In this document: positions 25,910 through 33,648 of the stretch, in pieces
How positions within the stretch are numbered: position 1 is the first letter of the stretch
How the letters are laid out: each line of letters opens with the position of its first letter
DNA from: JAAFIP01 sp963775085
GTDB taxonomy: Bacteria > Pseudomonadota > Gammaproteobacteria > Burkholderiales > Burkholderiaceae_C
Assembly: GCA_963775085.1 (NCBI GenBank)
Contig: CAVZHO010000019.1
Span: 1-64,000 of the forward strand
Length of the DNA stretch: 64,000 nt
Reading direction: 5' to 3'
The notes under the pieces: model-generated
The model's database searches: none
What the model was told of the DNA's origin: nothing
The model's input: only the letters and a program-made list of their open reading frames with translations
Position numbers and translations under genes: made by a program

Positions 25910-26160
25910 TTAACTAAAGTACTTTTCTCTATGGCAGTTTGAGCATAGAGTTTCGGAGTTTCCACAGTGTCTAGACCATTATTGGCAAGTTGCGTCTTAC
26001 GATGGACTTCCAAGTATGGTTGGCTATTTTTCTTTTTATGAAAAAGCGCTTCTTTACGGCAAGAGGCACAAATCCCATACGCATCACTTAAAACCTGCGC
26101 AACAACATCAGGATTTCTAGCTTGGAACTCATTGAATCCCCGTTGTCGACTGATCAAGTC
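25910..26160 (-). pseudogene. HNH endonuclease remnant, frameshifted
   Basis: Encodes the C-terminal part of an McrA-like HNH protein: SRQRGFNEFQARNPDVVAQ, GICASCRKEALFHKK, PYLEVHRKTQLANNGLDTVE. One base is missing in an A-run near 25965; restoring it continues as NSETLCSNCHREKYFS with a stop at 25910-25912. The first zinc Cys pair (CASC) and the last (CSNC) remain, but the usual EVHH has become EVHR. The N-terminus is gone: upstream DNA is a WYL-gene remnant on the other strand. Its stop lies 3 nt before the DUF2779 ATG, so the ancestor was probably translated with it. Confidence 0.75.
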
Positions 26161-26274
26161 GTTAGGGTCAACGGCAACCTGCGCGAGATCGCCGCAACCC
26201 TGGTCGGTACCGCGCAACTGGAATGGTGGCTGCGCGGGTTTGGGGCGAAGGTGACCGATATACGGCGTGCGTGA
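26134..26274 (+). pseudogene. C-terminal remnant of a WYL-domain regulator
   Basis: Plus-strand frame ending at TGA 26272-26274 reads SPLSTDQVVRVNGNLREI, AATLVGTAQLEWWLRGF, GAKVTDIRRA. This is the typical end of a WYL transcription factor (compare PLSADQVVTQ... TVQLDRWLLGFGDQI in the intact gene at 30968). No start codon or upstream domain is present; the remnant runs head-on into the HNH remnant, marking a recombination joint near 26140-26150. Confidence 0.7.
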
Positions 26275-26314
26275 GGTGGTGCCAAGGTTTTTTCTGTAAC
26301 CCGCTTGCAAATGG

Positions 26315-26992
26315 CTACCGCCTGGGCATGATCAAATCTGACAATACAAGACGCCACTTTTCGGTCGGTGACTTGTTATTTTTTTGATGTAGCTTTAGAA
26401 AATCTTTCTGTCGCTCATTGGGTTCTTGAATTAATCGCGTGTTATCAGATGGCGAAATGAAATGCAACTTTTTCAGTAACGCCTCGTGTTCATCCGATTT
26501 GACGAGCATGTCACCTTTATCGTTAAAGCTAATAAAACCACGGTCAAACAATTTATCTAAATTCGGGGTCAACAAAAGGCCATTATTTTTATCCAATCTA
26601 TGAGTCCCGGTTTTGCAATCTTTCCAGGCAAGAATGTGAGAAGCCATGAGTATTTCGGTATTGTCCAACCCGGTCACATCACACTTACCTTTGGCACGTT
26701 TGATCACCTTGTCACGGAACTTTCCTTGCCCAACACGGCTTAATACGAGCGCCTCCTTGACAGTATCTAAAAGTTTTGTTTCTTTCAAAATTTCTTGAAT
26801 CGCTTCCCAATCATCCCCATAGCTTCCACTGAAAACATCCGGGTTCAGGGAGAATTTTTCTGAATCACTGCTCCCGTTTGATTTTGTCTCCCAATACGCA
26901 TCTGGCCAACATCCAGTTCTTTTATCTGGCAGTCCAACTTTTTTGATTAGAGCCTTTTGAGCGTCTTGCAAGGCCTTCTTTACAGCGTACAT
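26315..26992 (-). CDS. HNH_2-type endonuclease, C-terminal part
   Basis: 225 residues. The C-terminal half has the HNH_2 signature: LVLSRVGQGKFRDKVIKRAKGKCDVTG, ILMASHILAWKDCKTGTHR and LDKNNGLLLTPNLDKLFDRGFISF (His, Asn, Asp/His metal site). Such nucleases often occur in restriction systems or mobile elements. Residues 1-25 (MYAVKKALQDAQKALIKK) continue the helical sequence expected after the overlapping upstream frame (26922-27299), so the two may be one gene split by a frameshift near 26985. Codon use is AT-richer than in neighbouring core genes. Confidence 0.75.
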   Translation of the reverse strand: MYAVKKALQDAQKALIKKVGLPDKRTGCWPDAYWETKSNGSSDSEKFSLNPDVFSGSYGDDWEAIQEILKETKLLDTVKEALVLSRVGQGKFRDKVIKRAKGKCDVTGLDNTEILMASHILAWKDCKTGTHRLDKNNGLLLTPNLDKLFDRGFISFNDKGDMLVKSDEHEALLKKLHFISPSDNTRLIQEPNERQKDFLKLHQKNNKSPTEKWRLVLSDLIMPRR

Positions 26993-27299
26993 TTACCTTC
27001 TTCGTCACTGGTACCCGATGAAGCTTTGGAATCCGACCCGCCAATGCGTGCAGTCTAAGCGTTGGGCGTGATATACCGCTAATCACACCAATGACAAATG
27101 CGGCATCCTTGCCGTGTTGTTTGCAACGAAAACGAGCTGCTTCGTTAACGACATTAGTTCGCCACAAATCAAATCCGGCATCGTGAACTATTCTCGCCAA
27201 ATCGCAAAAATCATCTTTTTCTTCTTGAGACCAGGAATCTCCAATCGCAGGCTTTTTGAAATTGCCTTCGAAACGTTTGAGTAGTGTTCTGTTGTTCAC
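26922..27299 (-). CDS. N-terminal part of the HNH protein or separate small protein
   Basis: 125 residues: MNNRTLLKRFEGNFKKPAIG, then EKDDFCDLARIVHDAGFDLWRTN, AARFRCKQHGKDAAFVIGVIS. The last about 25 residues (GLARRSKGSNQKSWTAR) look like out-of-frame translation of the HNH gene. Most simply it is the 5' half of a single HNH_2 nuclease gene split by a one-base shift; a free-standing protein cannot be excluded. No homologous family is recognised for the N-terminal domain. Confidence 0.55.
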   Translation of the reverse strand: MNNRTLLKRFEGNFKKPAIGDSWSQEEKDDFCDLARIVHDAGFDLWRTNVVNEAARFRCKQHGKDAAFVIGVISGISRPTLRLHALAGRIPKLHRVPVTKKVNVRCKEGLARRSKGSNQKSWTAR

Positions 27300-27359
27300 A
27301 ATTCAGCATCCAGTATATTTATGGTCAAAGATCGAGCTCAAAGATTCATTTTTTTATAG

Positions 27360-27926
27360 TTAAGGTGATCCGACTGTGTGGGGATCGGCCTCTACTCGGG
27401 GCACACTCCTAACATTTCTGCGACTAAGTCGTACCGATTCATTGTATGTATCGACCAATCGAACCAACAGATCATGAATATTTATGTCGTCTGAAGTATC
27501 CGTCTCCAATCTTTCAAAAAACTCGGCAACAGATGGTTCCACTTCGTGGGTGGTTTCTGCGAGTATGTCTTTCAGTGCGTCCTTCGGGAAAGTCGAAAGC
27601 TGGTGTTCCGTTCTCGAAACCGCCATATCGACTGCGATATCCTTCTTGGCTGCCTTATCTTTGCCGAACGCCCTGAAAACTTTTTCCAAAATACCCGCGC
27701 TGGCCGTATTTTGAAGCGTTGTCATTTTGGTTTGAGGCTTGTGCAAAACGGGGGTAAATACCGTTACGTTTGAAATGGAGTCACCAAGAACGCGCTTCTT
27801 CCATTGCTTGAAGGTCTCACCCTCAACTGGGCTTGGTATGTTTTCACGGGCAGGCTCGCCATCGAAATCAACGAGGAGTGAGTAAGCTTTCAAAATTCGA
27901 TATTGATAGATAGATTTATCTGACAT
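27360..27926 (-). CDS. Hypothetical protein paired with the AAA ATPase
   Basis: 188 residues from ATG 27926 (MSDKSIYQYRILKAYSLL); an in-frame start at 27968 is possible but weaker. No family is recognised. It is mixed alpha/beta and acidic toward the C-terminus (FFERLETDTSDDINIHDLLVRLVDTYNESVRLS), with no membrane segment or signal. It lies 115 nt downstream of the AAA ATPase on the same strand and 60 nt upstream of the HNH frame, so it could be a substrate adaptor or effector of the ATPase. That is inference from position only. Confidence 0.6.
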   Translation of the reverse strand: MSDKSIYQYRILKAYSLLVDFDGEPARENIPSPVEGETFKQWKKRVLGDSISNVTVFTPVLHKPQTKMTTLQNTASAGILEKVFRAFGKDKAAKKDIAVDMAVSRTEHQLSTFPKDALKDILAETTHEVEPSVAEFFERLETDTSDDINIHDLLVRLVDTYNESVRLSRRNVRSVPRVEADPHTVGSP

Positions 27927-28041
27927 AGTTGATCTAATAAAGAGTAGATAGCTCGGGGCAATTTGCACCGGATTGATATGTTACATGAAGAGTAATCATG
28001 ATTTTTTCATTTTTATGAAAATTAACAAACGCAGAATTAAT

Positions 28042-30156
28042 TCATACAAAACCCATAGCGTTGCCACCGCCTTCTTTCAGCGCACACTCAGCTGCAAGCG
28101 CCGCTATCAGGCAGCCCGTGTTCTCGATGGGGAGAAAGCGATGTTGCCGCGCTACTGCGGCAAAGTCACCGGGGGTCAGTTTGCGCAGGGCATCCATTTG
28201 CGCACGGGTGTGGGGTGCGGGTTCAGCAAGGCCCAGCGCTGCGCATTGGCGCAGCAAGAGCTTCCATGCCTGATCGGGCTTTAGATAGTCAAACCGTACT
28301 TTCAGATCAAACCGGCGCAGCGCCGCCTGGTCGAGGCCATCCATCAGGTTGGTGGATGCGATAAAAACACCTGAGAAAGACTCCATTTGCGTCAGCATTT
28401 CATTGACTTGGCTGACTTCCCAGCTGGCCTGCGCCGTGCGCCGGTCTTGCAAAAAACTGTCTACTTCGTCAATGAGCAGTAGGCTACCTTCGCGCTCTGC
28501 CGCTGCAAACGCGCGGGCGATATTTTTCTCGCTTTCTCCTACCCATTTCGACGTGAGGTCAGATGCCCGCTTAACCATGAGTGGTGCGCCCAGTTCGTTG
28601 GCAAGCCAACGGCCATAGGCGGTTTTGCCAGTGCCGGGTGGGCCATACAGGCACAAGCGTCCAGACTTGGCATGCAGCAGGCCAGCGGTTACCACGGCTA
28701 AATCGGTATCAGCGTGGATAAAGCTAGGGTCGTAAATTTCAGGCAAACGGTTGGGGTCGTTGCGCCGAATAGGCTTGTGCCCTTGCGCCTCTAAGGTGTT
28801 GTTGATGAGCAATTCAATGGCATTGGTGACCCCCATGTGGCCCGGCTGTGCCAGCTCGACCAGTATGGTTTGCATCACATCAGCCGCCTTGGTGACTACG
28901 GCGGGTGCCAGCAGCTCTGACTCGGCAATTCTCGCCACTGCGCTGGCACCCAGCAAGCCATTGCAGGCGACTTCAATAATGCGTTCCCGTTGCTTTTTGG
29001 GCGGAATCGGCAGTTCAAACACCATATCGAATCGGCGGATAAAGGCGGTATCCATGCCCCGCACCCCGTTGGAAAGCCAGATGGTAGGCACCGCGTTGCC
29101 CTCCAGCGTCCGGTTTATCCAGGCTTTGCGGGTTTGCGCCGTGCTTTTGCGGCCAAACACACTGTCCCCATCATCAAACACGTCCTCGGCTTCGTCAAAT
29201 ACGATCATGCACTTGCGGCTTGAGAAAAAGCTTTGTGCCACGCGGTATGCACGTAACCGTCGCTCACCTTGGACAGAGTCGCCGTCTTGGTCTTCACTGG
29301 CTACTTCAAAGAGTTCACTGCCCAGTTCGGCGGCCAGTGCTTTGGCCAATTGGCTTTTGCCGGTGCCTGGGCTGCCATGCAGATAGATATTTACGCCTTT
29401 GCGACCAGTCTGCATGGCGTTTTTCAGGTACGGCCCTAACAGCGATAGCGATGGCGCAATATGGGCGAAGTCAGACAGCGTGAGGGTTGCTGGCGTGCCT
29501 ATGGCTATGGAATCGCGCAACAGGGCAATCGGGTCGGCATTGGCCTCAAGTAGTCTTTCCGCGAATCCGTCGGACAGTAAATCACACTTACCGGTAATCG
29601 TATCGGCGTTACCGGGATGCACAGTCAATAGGCCAGAGCGACGCAATGGGCTGGCAGCATGCAGCGCAGACTGAACTTCGCCGGGCGGGATATCCAACAC
29701 TGCGGCAATGATGCGTGCCAGAACTGTGTTGGATATATTTTTGAATAGTTCACATGCCTCGGCAAGCTCTGTCGTGGCGTGCCTGAGTACAAAAAATTCC
29801 AAAACTCGACAGTCAGTGTCCGTCAGACCGACCAATTTTTGCAACTGATGCACGTTCTCAATGAGGTTGACGGGAAGCGTCACGGTATGTTTTTTATGCT
29901 CGGCAGCGGCATGAAGTTTTTGAAGCCGTTTGCGGATGCCCTCTATCTCGGACTTTTCTTGAGGCTGATTGTCGATGTCGCCCAGCCCCGCCAGCTTTGC
30001 AATCGAGCTGTGACCGTAGCCATGCGCGTCGATAAGCGCTTTGTACCTGCCCAACGGAACGAGTATGCGTAGTGCCCACAGTGTCACAATTGCAGGCACG
30101 TCGTTGACGGTAGAGGTTGCTGCGCGCTTCATTTGGTGTTGGTTAAATCTTGACAT
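28042..30156 (-). CDS. Double AAA+ ATPase (CDC48-like layout)
   Basis: About 704 residues. An N-terminal helical region (1-200) is followed by two AAA domains. D1: Walker A GSPGTGKSQ, Walker B MIVFDEAEDVFDDGD, arginine region FIRRFDMVFELP. D2: Walker A GPPGTGKTAYG, Walker B SLLLIDEVDSFLQDRR, sensor FIASTNLMDGLD, ALRRFDLKVRFDYL. Both domains look active. Such tandem ATPases remodel or unfold proteins. The start is uncertain (30156, 30183 or 30132), with no strong Shine-Dalgarno sequence. It lies with nucleases, toxin-antitoxin genes and WYL regulators, which suggests a defence role. Confidence 0.82.
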   Translation of the reverse strand: MSRFNQHQMKRAATSTVNDVPAIVTLWALRILVPLGRYKALIDAHGYGHSSIAKLAGLGDIDNQPQEKSEIEGIRKRLQKLHAAAEHKKHTVTLPVNLIENVHQLQKLVGLTDTDCRVLEFFVLRHATTELAEACELFKNISNTVLARIIAAVLDIPPGEVQSALHAASPLRRSGLLTVHPGNADTITGKCDLLSDGFAERLLEANADPIALLRDSIAIGTPATLTLSDFAHIAPSLSLLGPYLKNAMQTGRKGVNIYLHGSPGTGKSQLAKALAAELGSELFEVASEDQDGDSVQGERRLRAYRVAQSFFSSRKCMIVFDEAEDVFDDGDSVFGRKSTAQTRKAWINRTLEGNAVPTIWLSNGVRGMDTAFIRRFDMVFELPIPPKKQRERIIEVACNGLLGASAVARIAESELLAPAVVTKAADVMQTILVELAQPGHMGVTNAIELLINNTLEAQGHKPIRRNDPNRLPEIYDPSFIHADTDLAVVTAGLLHAKSGRLCLYGPPGTGKTAYGRWLANELGAPLMVKRASDLTSKWVGESEKNIARAFAAAEREGSLLLIDEVDSFLQDRRTAQASWEVSQVNEMLTQMESFSGVFIASTNLMDGLDQAALRRFDLKVRFDYLKPDQAWKLLLRQCAALGLAEPAPHTRAQMDALRKLTPGDFAAVARQHRFLPIENTGCLIAALAAECALKEGGGNAMGFV

Positions 30157-30324
30157 GGTGAGTACTGTATACATAGAGATCAAATTTTCACCTCTGATGC
30201 GACAATATGTGTCGTGTTCAGAGTGGGTTGAAATTAGAGCCCGGCGTATCGTGCGGTCGATAGCACAAAGTGGATGTTGGCGCTATACTTGACCAATCTT
30301 AGCTAACCGGAAAGGCGCGCAAGT

Positions 30325-30576
30325 ATGACGGCTCAAATTGTCAATATGCTGGACGCAAAAACCTCGCTGTCCAAACTCATCCATGCACTGGAAAACGGTG
30401 CAGCAAGTGGTTTCATCATCGCTCGCAATGGCACACCCGCCGCCAGGCTGATGCCGCTGGAGAAAGCGATGCCTGACCGCAGTAAGCGCATCGGCGTTGC
30501 CAAAGGGCGATTCAAGGTGCCTGCCGATTTTGATAAACACAATGCACAAGTGCAAAATCTGTTTGAAGGCAACTGA
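30325..30576 (+). CDS. Phd/YefM-family antitoxin
   Basis: 83 residues: TAQIVNMLDAKTSLSKLIHALENG, then GFIIARNGTPAARLMPLE, the Phd/YefM DNA-binding fold, and a C-terminal toxin-wrapping tail (GRFKVPADFDKHNAQVQNLFEGN). It overlaps the PIN toxin by 1 nt (TGATG). It is expected to neutralise the toxin and repress the pair's promoter, in the 141-bp gap shared with the AAA ATPase gene. Confidence 0.9.
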   Translation: MTAQIVNMLDAKTSLSKLIHALENGAASGFIIARNGTPAARLMPLEKAMPDRSKRIGVAKGRFKVPADFDKHNAQVQNLFEGN

Positions 30577-30962
30577 TGCGCATTTTGCTAGACACCCATA
30601 TTGCGCTGTGGGCCGTTACTGCGCACGCGTCGCTCTCGCTCCAGGCCAAAAAAATAATTCTTGAAGCGGACGAAGTGTTTGTCAGTGTTGCATCGACCTG
30701 GGAGATAGCTATCAAGCACGCTATCGGCAAAGGCGACATGCCCGTATCGGCGGCGCAGGCACTACAGGCATTTACCGATGCGGGCTATGCGATGCTGGAC
30801 ATAAACCCACAGCACACGCTCAAAGTGGAGACGCTACCGCCCATTCACAAAGACCCGTTTGATCGCATGCTCGTGGCGCAGGCGTTGTGTGAACCACTGA
30901 TCTTGGTAACACGCGACCCGCTGGTAGCGCAGTATGGAGCGGGTATTTTGCAGGTGGCTTAA
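30576..30962 (+). CDS. PIN-domain (VapC-like) toxin
   Basis: 128-residue PIN ribonuclease: acidic residues in MRILLDTHIALWAV (Asp), VASTWEIAIKHAIGKG (Glu), HKDPFDRMLVAQAL (Asp) and LILVTRDPLV (Asp). The partner is the Phd-type antitoxin just upstream. VapC-like toxins cleave tRNA or rRNA; the target here is unknown. All four acidic positions are present, so it is probably functional. Confidence 0.9.
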   Translation: MRILLDTHIALWAVTAHASLSLQAKKIILEADEVFVSVASTWEIAIKHAIGKGDMPVSAAQALQAFTDAGYAMLDINPQHTLKVETLPPIHKDPFDRMLVAQALCEPLILVTRDPLVAQYGAGILQVA

Positions 30963-30967
30963 CCGGT

Positions 30968-31942
30968 TTACACGACTGCCGGTGATGCGATGATTCGCTT
31001 CTTCACATCCGATATCTGGTCGCCAAACCCCAGCAGCCACCGATCCAACTGCACGGTATCCACCACCGTAGCGCTGATCTTTAGTTGATGTTTTACTTGC
31101 GTCACCACCTGATCAGCGGAGAGTGGGCATTCAACAAGGTAAACACCTGAAGCTTTGTCGATGAGGAAACTTATCCGCACGCGCTTGCCATCCCCAAAGC
31201 CAAAGCGTCCGTCATCGTCAAATTGCTTTAGATCAAAGTCTTTGGGCCTATCGAACGTGCGCTCTAATGCCTGTGCTTGGACAATGCGGTGCAGCGCAAG
31301 GCTGCGTTCATTGTCAAAGCCGGCAAATCGGCAAACGAGATAGAGCCTGGGGCCTTGCTGAGCCAAGCCCAATGGCATCACCTCGGTTTTGGTGCGCTTG
31401 CCCGCCGCGTTGACATAGTCCACCCGCAGCCAACGGTTGCTGTACAGGGCGTTGCTGACTTCATCAAAAACCCCGGCGACAATCTTGGGTGGCAGTAAGG
31501 GCTGCGTGTCGCTGACCACGCGTACTTTGGACAACCACTCGCGCTCCTTTTTGGCGTTGGAAAGTGGTGCCATGTTGTTGCGTGCCTGGGTAAAAAATCC
31601 AGCCATGGATTTCATCAGGCTTGCGGGTAGCAGGTTACGCATATGCTGTTCGGCTAAGGTCAGCAAAAGGGACTCTTGCTCGCTCATTCCAGGCAGTGAT
31701 AGGCCCTTGGTGCGCTCCTTCCAGCGGTAACCATAGGGTTTGTTGCGGTCATCGCGTTCAATGTCGAAATGCTGGGTGAGCATCTCCAATTGGCGCTGGA
31801 TGGTGCGCAGGTCACGCGCCAATCCAGCTTCGTTAAGCTGGACTTGCAGCTCTGGTGCAGTTATTTTGCTGCTGCGCGGAATACGCCGCAGCAGCTCCAA
31901 GACGATGTGAACGGTTTCTAGCGTTTCTGGGCGTTTGGACAT
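30968..31942 (-). CDS. WYL-domain transcription regulator
   Basis: 324 residues. The N-terminal winged HTH (about 1-70: TVHIVLELLRRIPRSSKITAPELQ, ARDLRTIQRQLEMLTQHF) is followed by the WYL domain (about 140-220: NRWLRVDYVNAAGKRTKTEVMPLGLAQQGPRLYLVCRF) and the WYL C-terminal extension ending PLSADQVVTQVKHQ... DRWLLGFGDQI. WYL proteins such as BrxR and CapW repress phage-defence loci and bind nucleic-acid ligands. It sits at the edge of the island, convergent with the toxin gene, so it may control the AAA/nuclease cluster; its binding sites are not identified. Confidence 0.88.
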   Translation of the reverse strand: MSKRPETLETVHIVLELLRRIPRSSKITAPELQVQLNEAGLARDLRTIQRQLEMLTQHFDIERDDRNKPYGYRWKERTKGLSLPGMSEQESLLLTLAEQHMRNLLPASLMKSMAGFFTQARNNMAPLSNAKKEREWLSKVRVVSDTQPLLPPKIVAGVFDEVSNALYSNRWLRVDYVNAAGKRTKTEVMPLGLAQQGPRLYLVCRFAGFDNERSLALHRIVQAQALERTFDRPKDFDLKQFDDDGRFGFGDGKRVRISFLIDKASGVYLVECPLSADQVVTQVKHQLKISATVVDTVQLDRWLLGFGDQISDVKKRIIASPAVV

Positions 31943-31987
31943 GATTGGACTGGGCTTTGAGTGCGTGCGGTGCGCGCAATACCTGGA

Positions 31988-32803
31988 TCAACTAAACGCA
32001 GCAATAGCTGCCTCTATCGCCGCCGCGGTGGCCACCGGCTTCTCCATCGGAAACAGGTGTGTGCCGTCCAGCATCATCATGCGGCCGGGCGTGTCGCCCT
32101 TGGCGCCGGTGACTTTCTCGGTCATGACGGTGCCTACGCGTTTCATCTCTACCGACTGTCTGCCACCGATGAAGGCGGCGGGGCATTTGAGAGGGTGGCG
32201 TTTGAGCAGGGCATCCAGGTTGTGGGGCAGGGTGTTGTAGATGTGGGTTTCTACCTCTCGGTTAAAGCTCAGCACGCGCTTGCCGCCCTCGGTGTGGGTG
32301 CCGTGGGTGATGTAGTTGTGCAGGGTTGGCTCGTCCCATTGGGCGAAGAGGCGTTTGCTTTTAAAGTGGGCGTAGGCGGCCTCTGCACTGTCCCACTGGT
32401 GTTTGCGGCCCTGGCTGACGGCACCGGGGGACACGCGGCCAATCATTTGCGTCGATTTGATGGCGCCCAGGGTGGTGGCGCGCCAGCCGCCCAGCAGGGG
32501 CGAGTCCAGCAGCACCACACCCTTGGCCAGCACGGGGTGGCGCGCTGCGCACATCAGGCTTAAAAAGCCGCCCAAAGAATGGCCCACCAGGTAAGCGGGT
32601 GCGCCGTGTTTGTCCACCTCGCGCTGGGTAAAGTCGGCCAACTGCTGGACCAGATGCTTCCAGTTGTCGGTGACGGGATACTGCGGGTCGTGGCCAAACT
32701 TTTCTACGGCTCTGACGGTGAACCCGCGCTTTTTCAGTGATGCGAACAGCACGCCGTAGGTACTGGCGGGAAAGCTGTTGCCATGGGAGAAGATAAGCAG
32801 CAT
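31988..32803 (-). CDS. Alpha/beta hydrolase
   Basis: 271 residues, cytoplasmic, no signal. Features: oxyanion strand IFSHGNSFPASTYG, nucleophile elbow YLVGHSLGGFLSL (Ser), and the C-terminal His in MLDGTHLFPMEKP. The start codon overlaps the stop of the Anbu protease gene (TGATG), so the two are co-translated. Substrate unknown; an esterase or lipase is likely. Confidence 0.88.
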   Translation of the reverse strand: MLLIFSHGNSFPASTYGVLFASLKKRGFTVRAVEKFGHDPQYPVTDNWKHLVQQLADFTQREVDKHGAPAYLVGHSLGGFLSLMCAARHPVLAKGVVLLDSPLLGGWRATTLGAIKSTQMIGRVSPGAVSQGRKHQWDSAEAAYAHFKSKRLFAQWDEPTLHNYITHGTHTEGGKRVLSFNREVETHIYNTLPHNLDALLKRHPLKCPAAFIGGRQSVEMKRVGTVMTEKVTGAKGDTPGRMMMLDGTHLFPMEKPVATAAAIEAAIAAFS

Positions 32804-33627
32804 CAGATCAGCTTCTCGCTGGGGGTATGGATCTTTTTCAGTACTACGCTGCGCACATTGGTAGATTTAATGGGCGTATTGGTATGGCTGTCGTTCCACA
32901 CCGGGTCTTCGATACTGTCAAACATTTCGCGCAGCTTGTTGCCCCAGGAACCGCGCAGCATTTGCAGGTAGGGGTTACTTTCCTCAATGCAGACGATTTT
33001 GTCGGTTTGCAGCGCGCCCGCCTCGTACACCACCAGGTCCAGCGGCAGGCCGACGGACAGGTTGGATTTGAGCGTGGAATCCATCGAAACGAGGGCGCAT
33101 TTGGCCGCTTCGTCCAGCGGGGTGTCGGGCGTGATGACGCGATCCAGCACAGGCTTGCCATACTTGGACTCACCAATTTGAAAGTACGGAGTCTCGGGCG
33201 TGGCCTCGATGAAGTTGCCTGCGGAATACACCTGGAACAGGCGCATGGGCTCGTTGCCGATTTGCCCGCCAAAGATCAGTGCCGCGTTAAATTCCACCCC
33301 AGCTCTTTTGAGCGACTCTGCATCGCGCGTGTACACATGGCGTACAGCCGAGCCCAGTACGCGGGCGGCATCGAACATGCTTTTGGCGTTCCAGATGGTC
33401 AATGGCTCGCCGTCTTCGTCTTTGAGCTGCTCGACCTGCAGTATCTCGCGCACCGACTGGCTGATGCTCAGGTTGCCTGCGGACAGCAGGGTCATGAATC
33501 GGTCGCCGGGCTTCTCGTAGACGATCATTTTGCGGAAGGTGCTGATCTGGTCCAGGCCCGAGTTGGTGCGCGAGTCGGACAGAAAGACCAGGCCCGCTTT
33601 GAGTTTGATGCCGACGCAGTAAGTCAT
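32803..33627 (-). CDS. Anbu-type proteasome-like peptidase
   Basis: 274-residue Ntn hydrolase of the Anbu family, an HslV/20S relative. After Met removal, Thr1 (MTYCVGIKL), Asp17 (FLSDSRTN) and Lys32 (STFRKMIVY) match the proteasomal catalytic set. Anbu is usually encoded with a circularly permuted ATP-grasp, an alpha-E protein and a transglutaminase, thought to be a peptide-tagging and processing system. Here the ATP-grasp and alpha-E genes lie about 15 kb away (48253-50660) and a hydrolase is the direct neighbour. Confidence 0.9.
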   Translation of the reverse strand: MTYCVGIKLKAGLVFLSDSRTNSGLDQISTFRKMIVYEKPGDRFMTLLSAGNLSISQSVREILQVEQLKDEDGEPLTIWNAKSMFDAARVLGSAVRHVYTRDAESLKRAGVEFNAALIFGGQIGNEPMRLFQVYSAGNFIEATPETPYFQIGESKYGKPVLDRVITPDTPLDEAAKCALVSMDSTLKSNLSVGLPLDLVVYEAGALQTDKIVCIEESNPYLQMLRGSWGNKLREMFDSIEDPVWNDSHTNTPIKSTNVRSVVLKKIHTPSEKLI

Positions 33628-33648
33628 GGTGTGTCTTTCAGAACAGGG

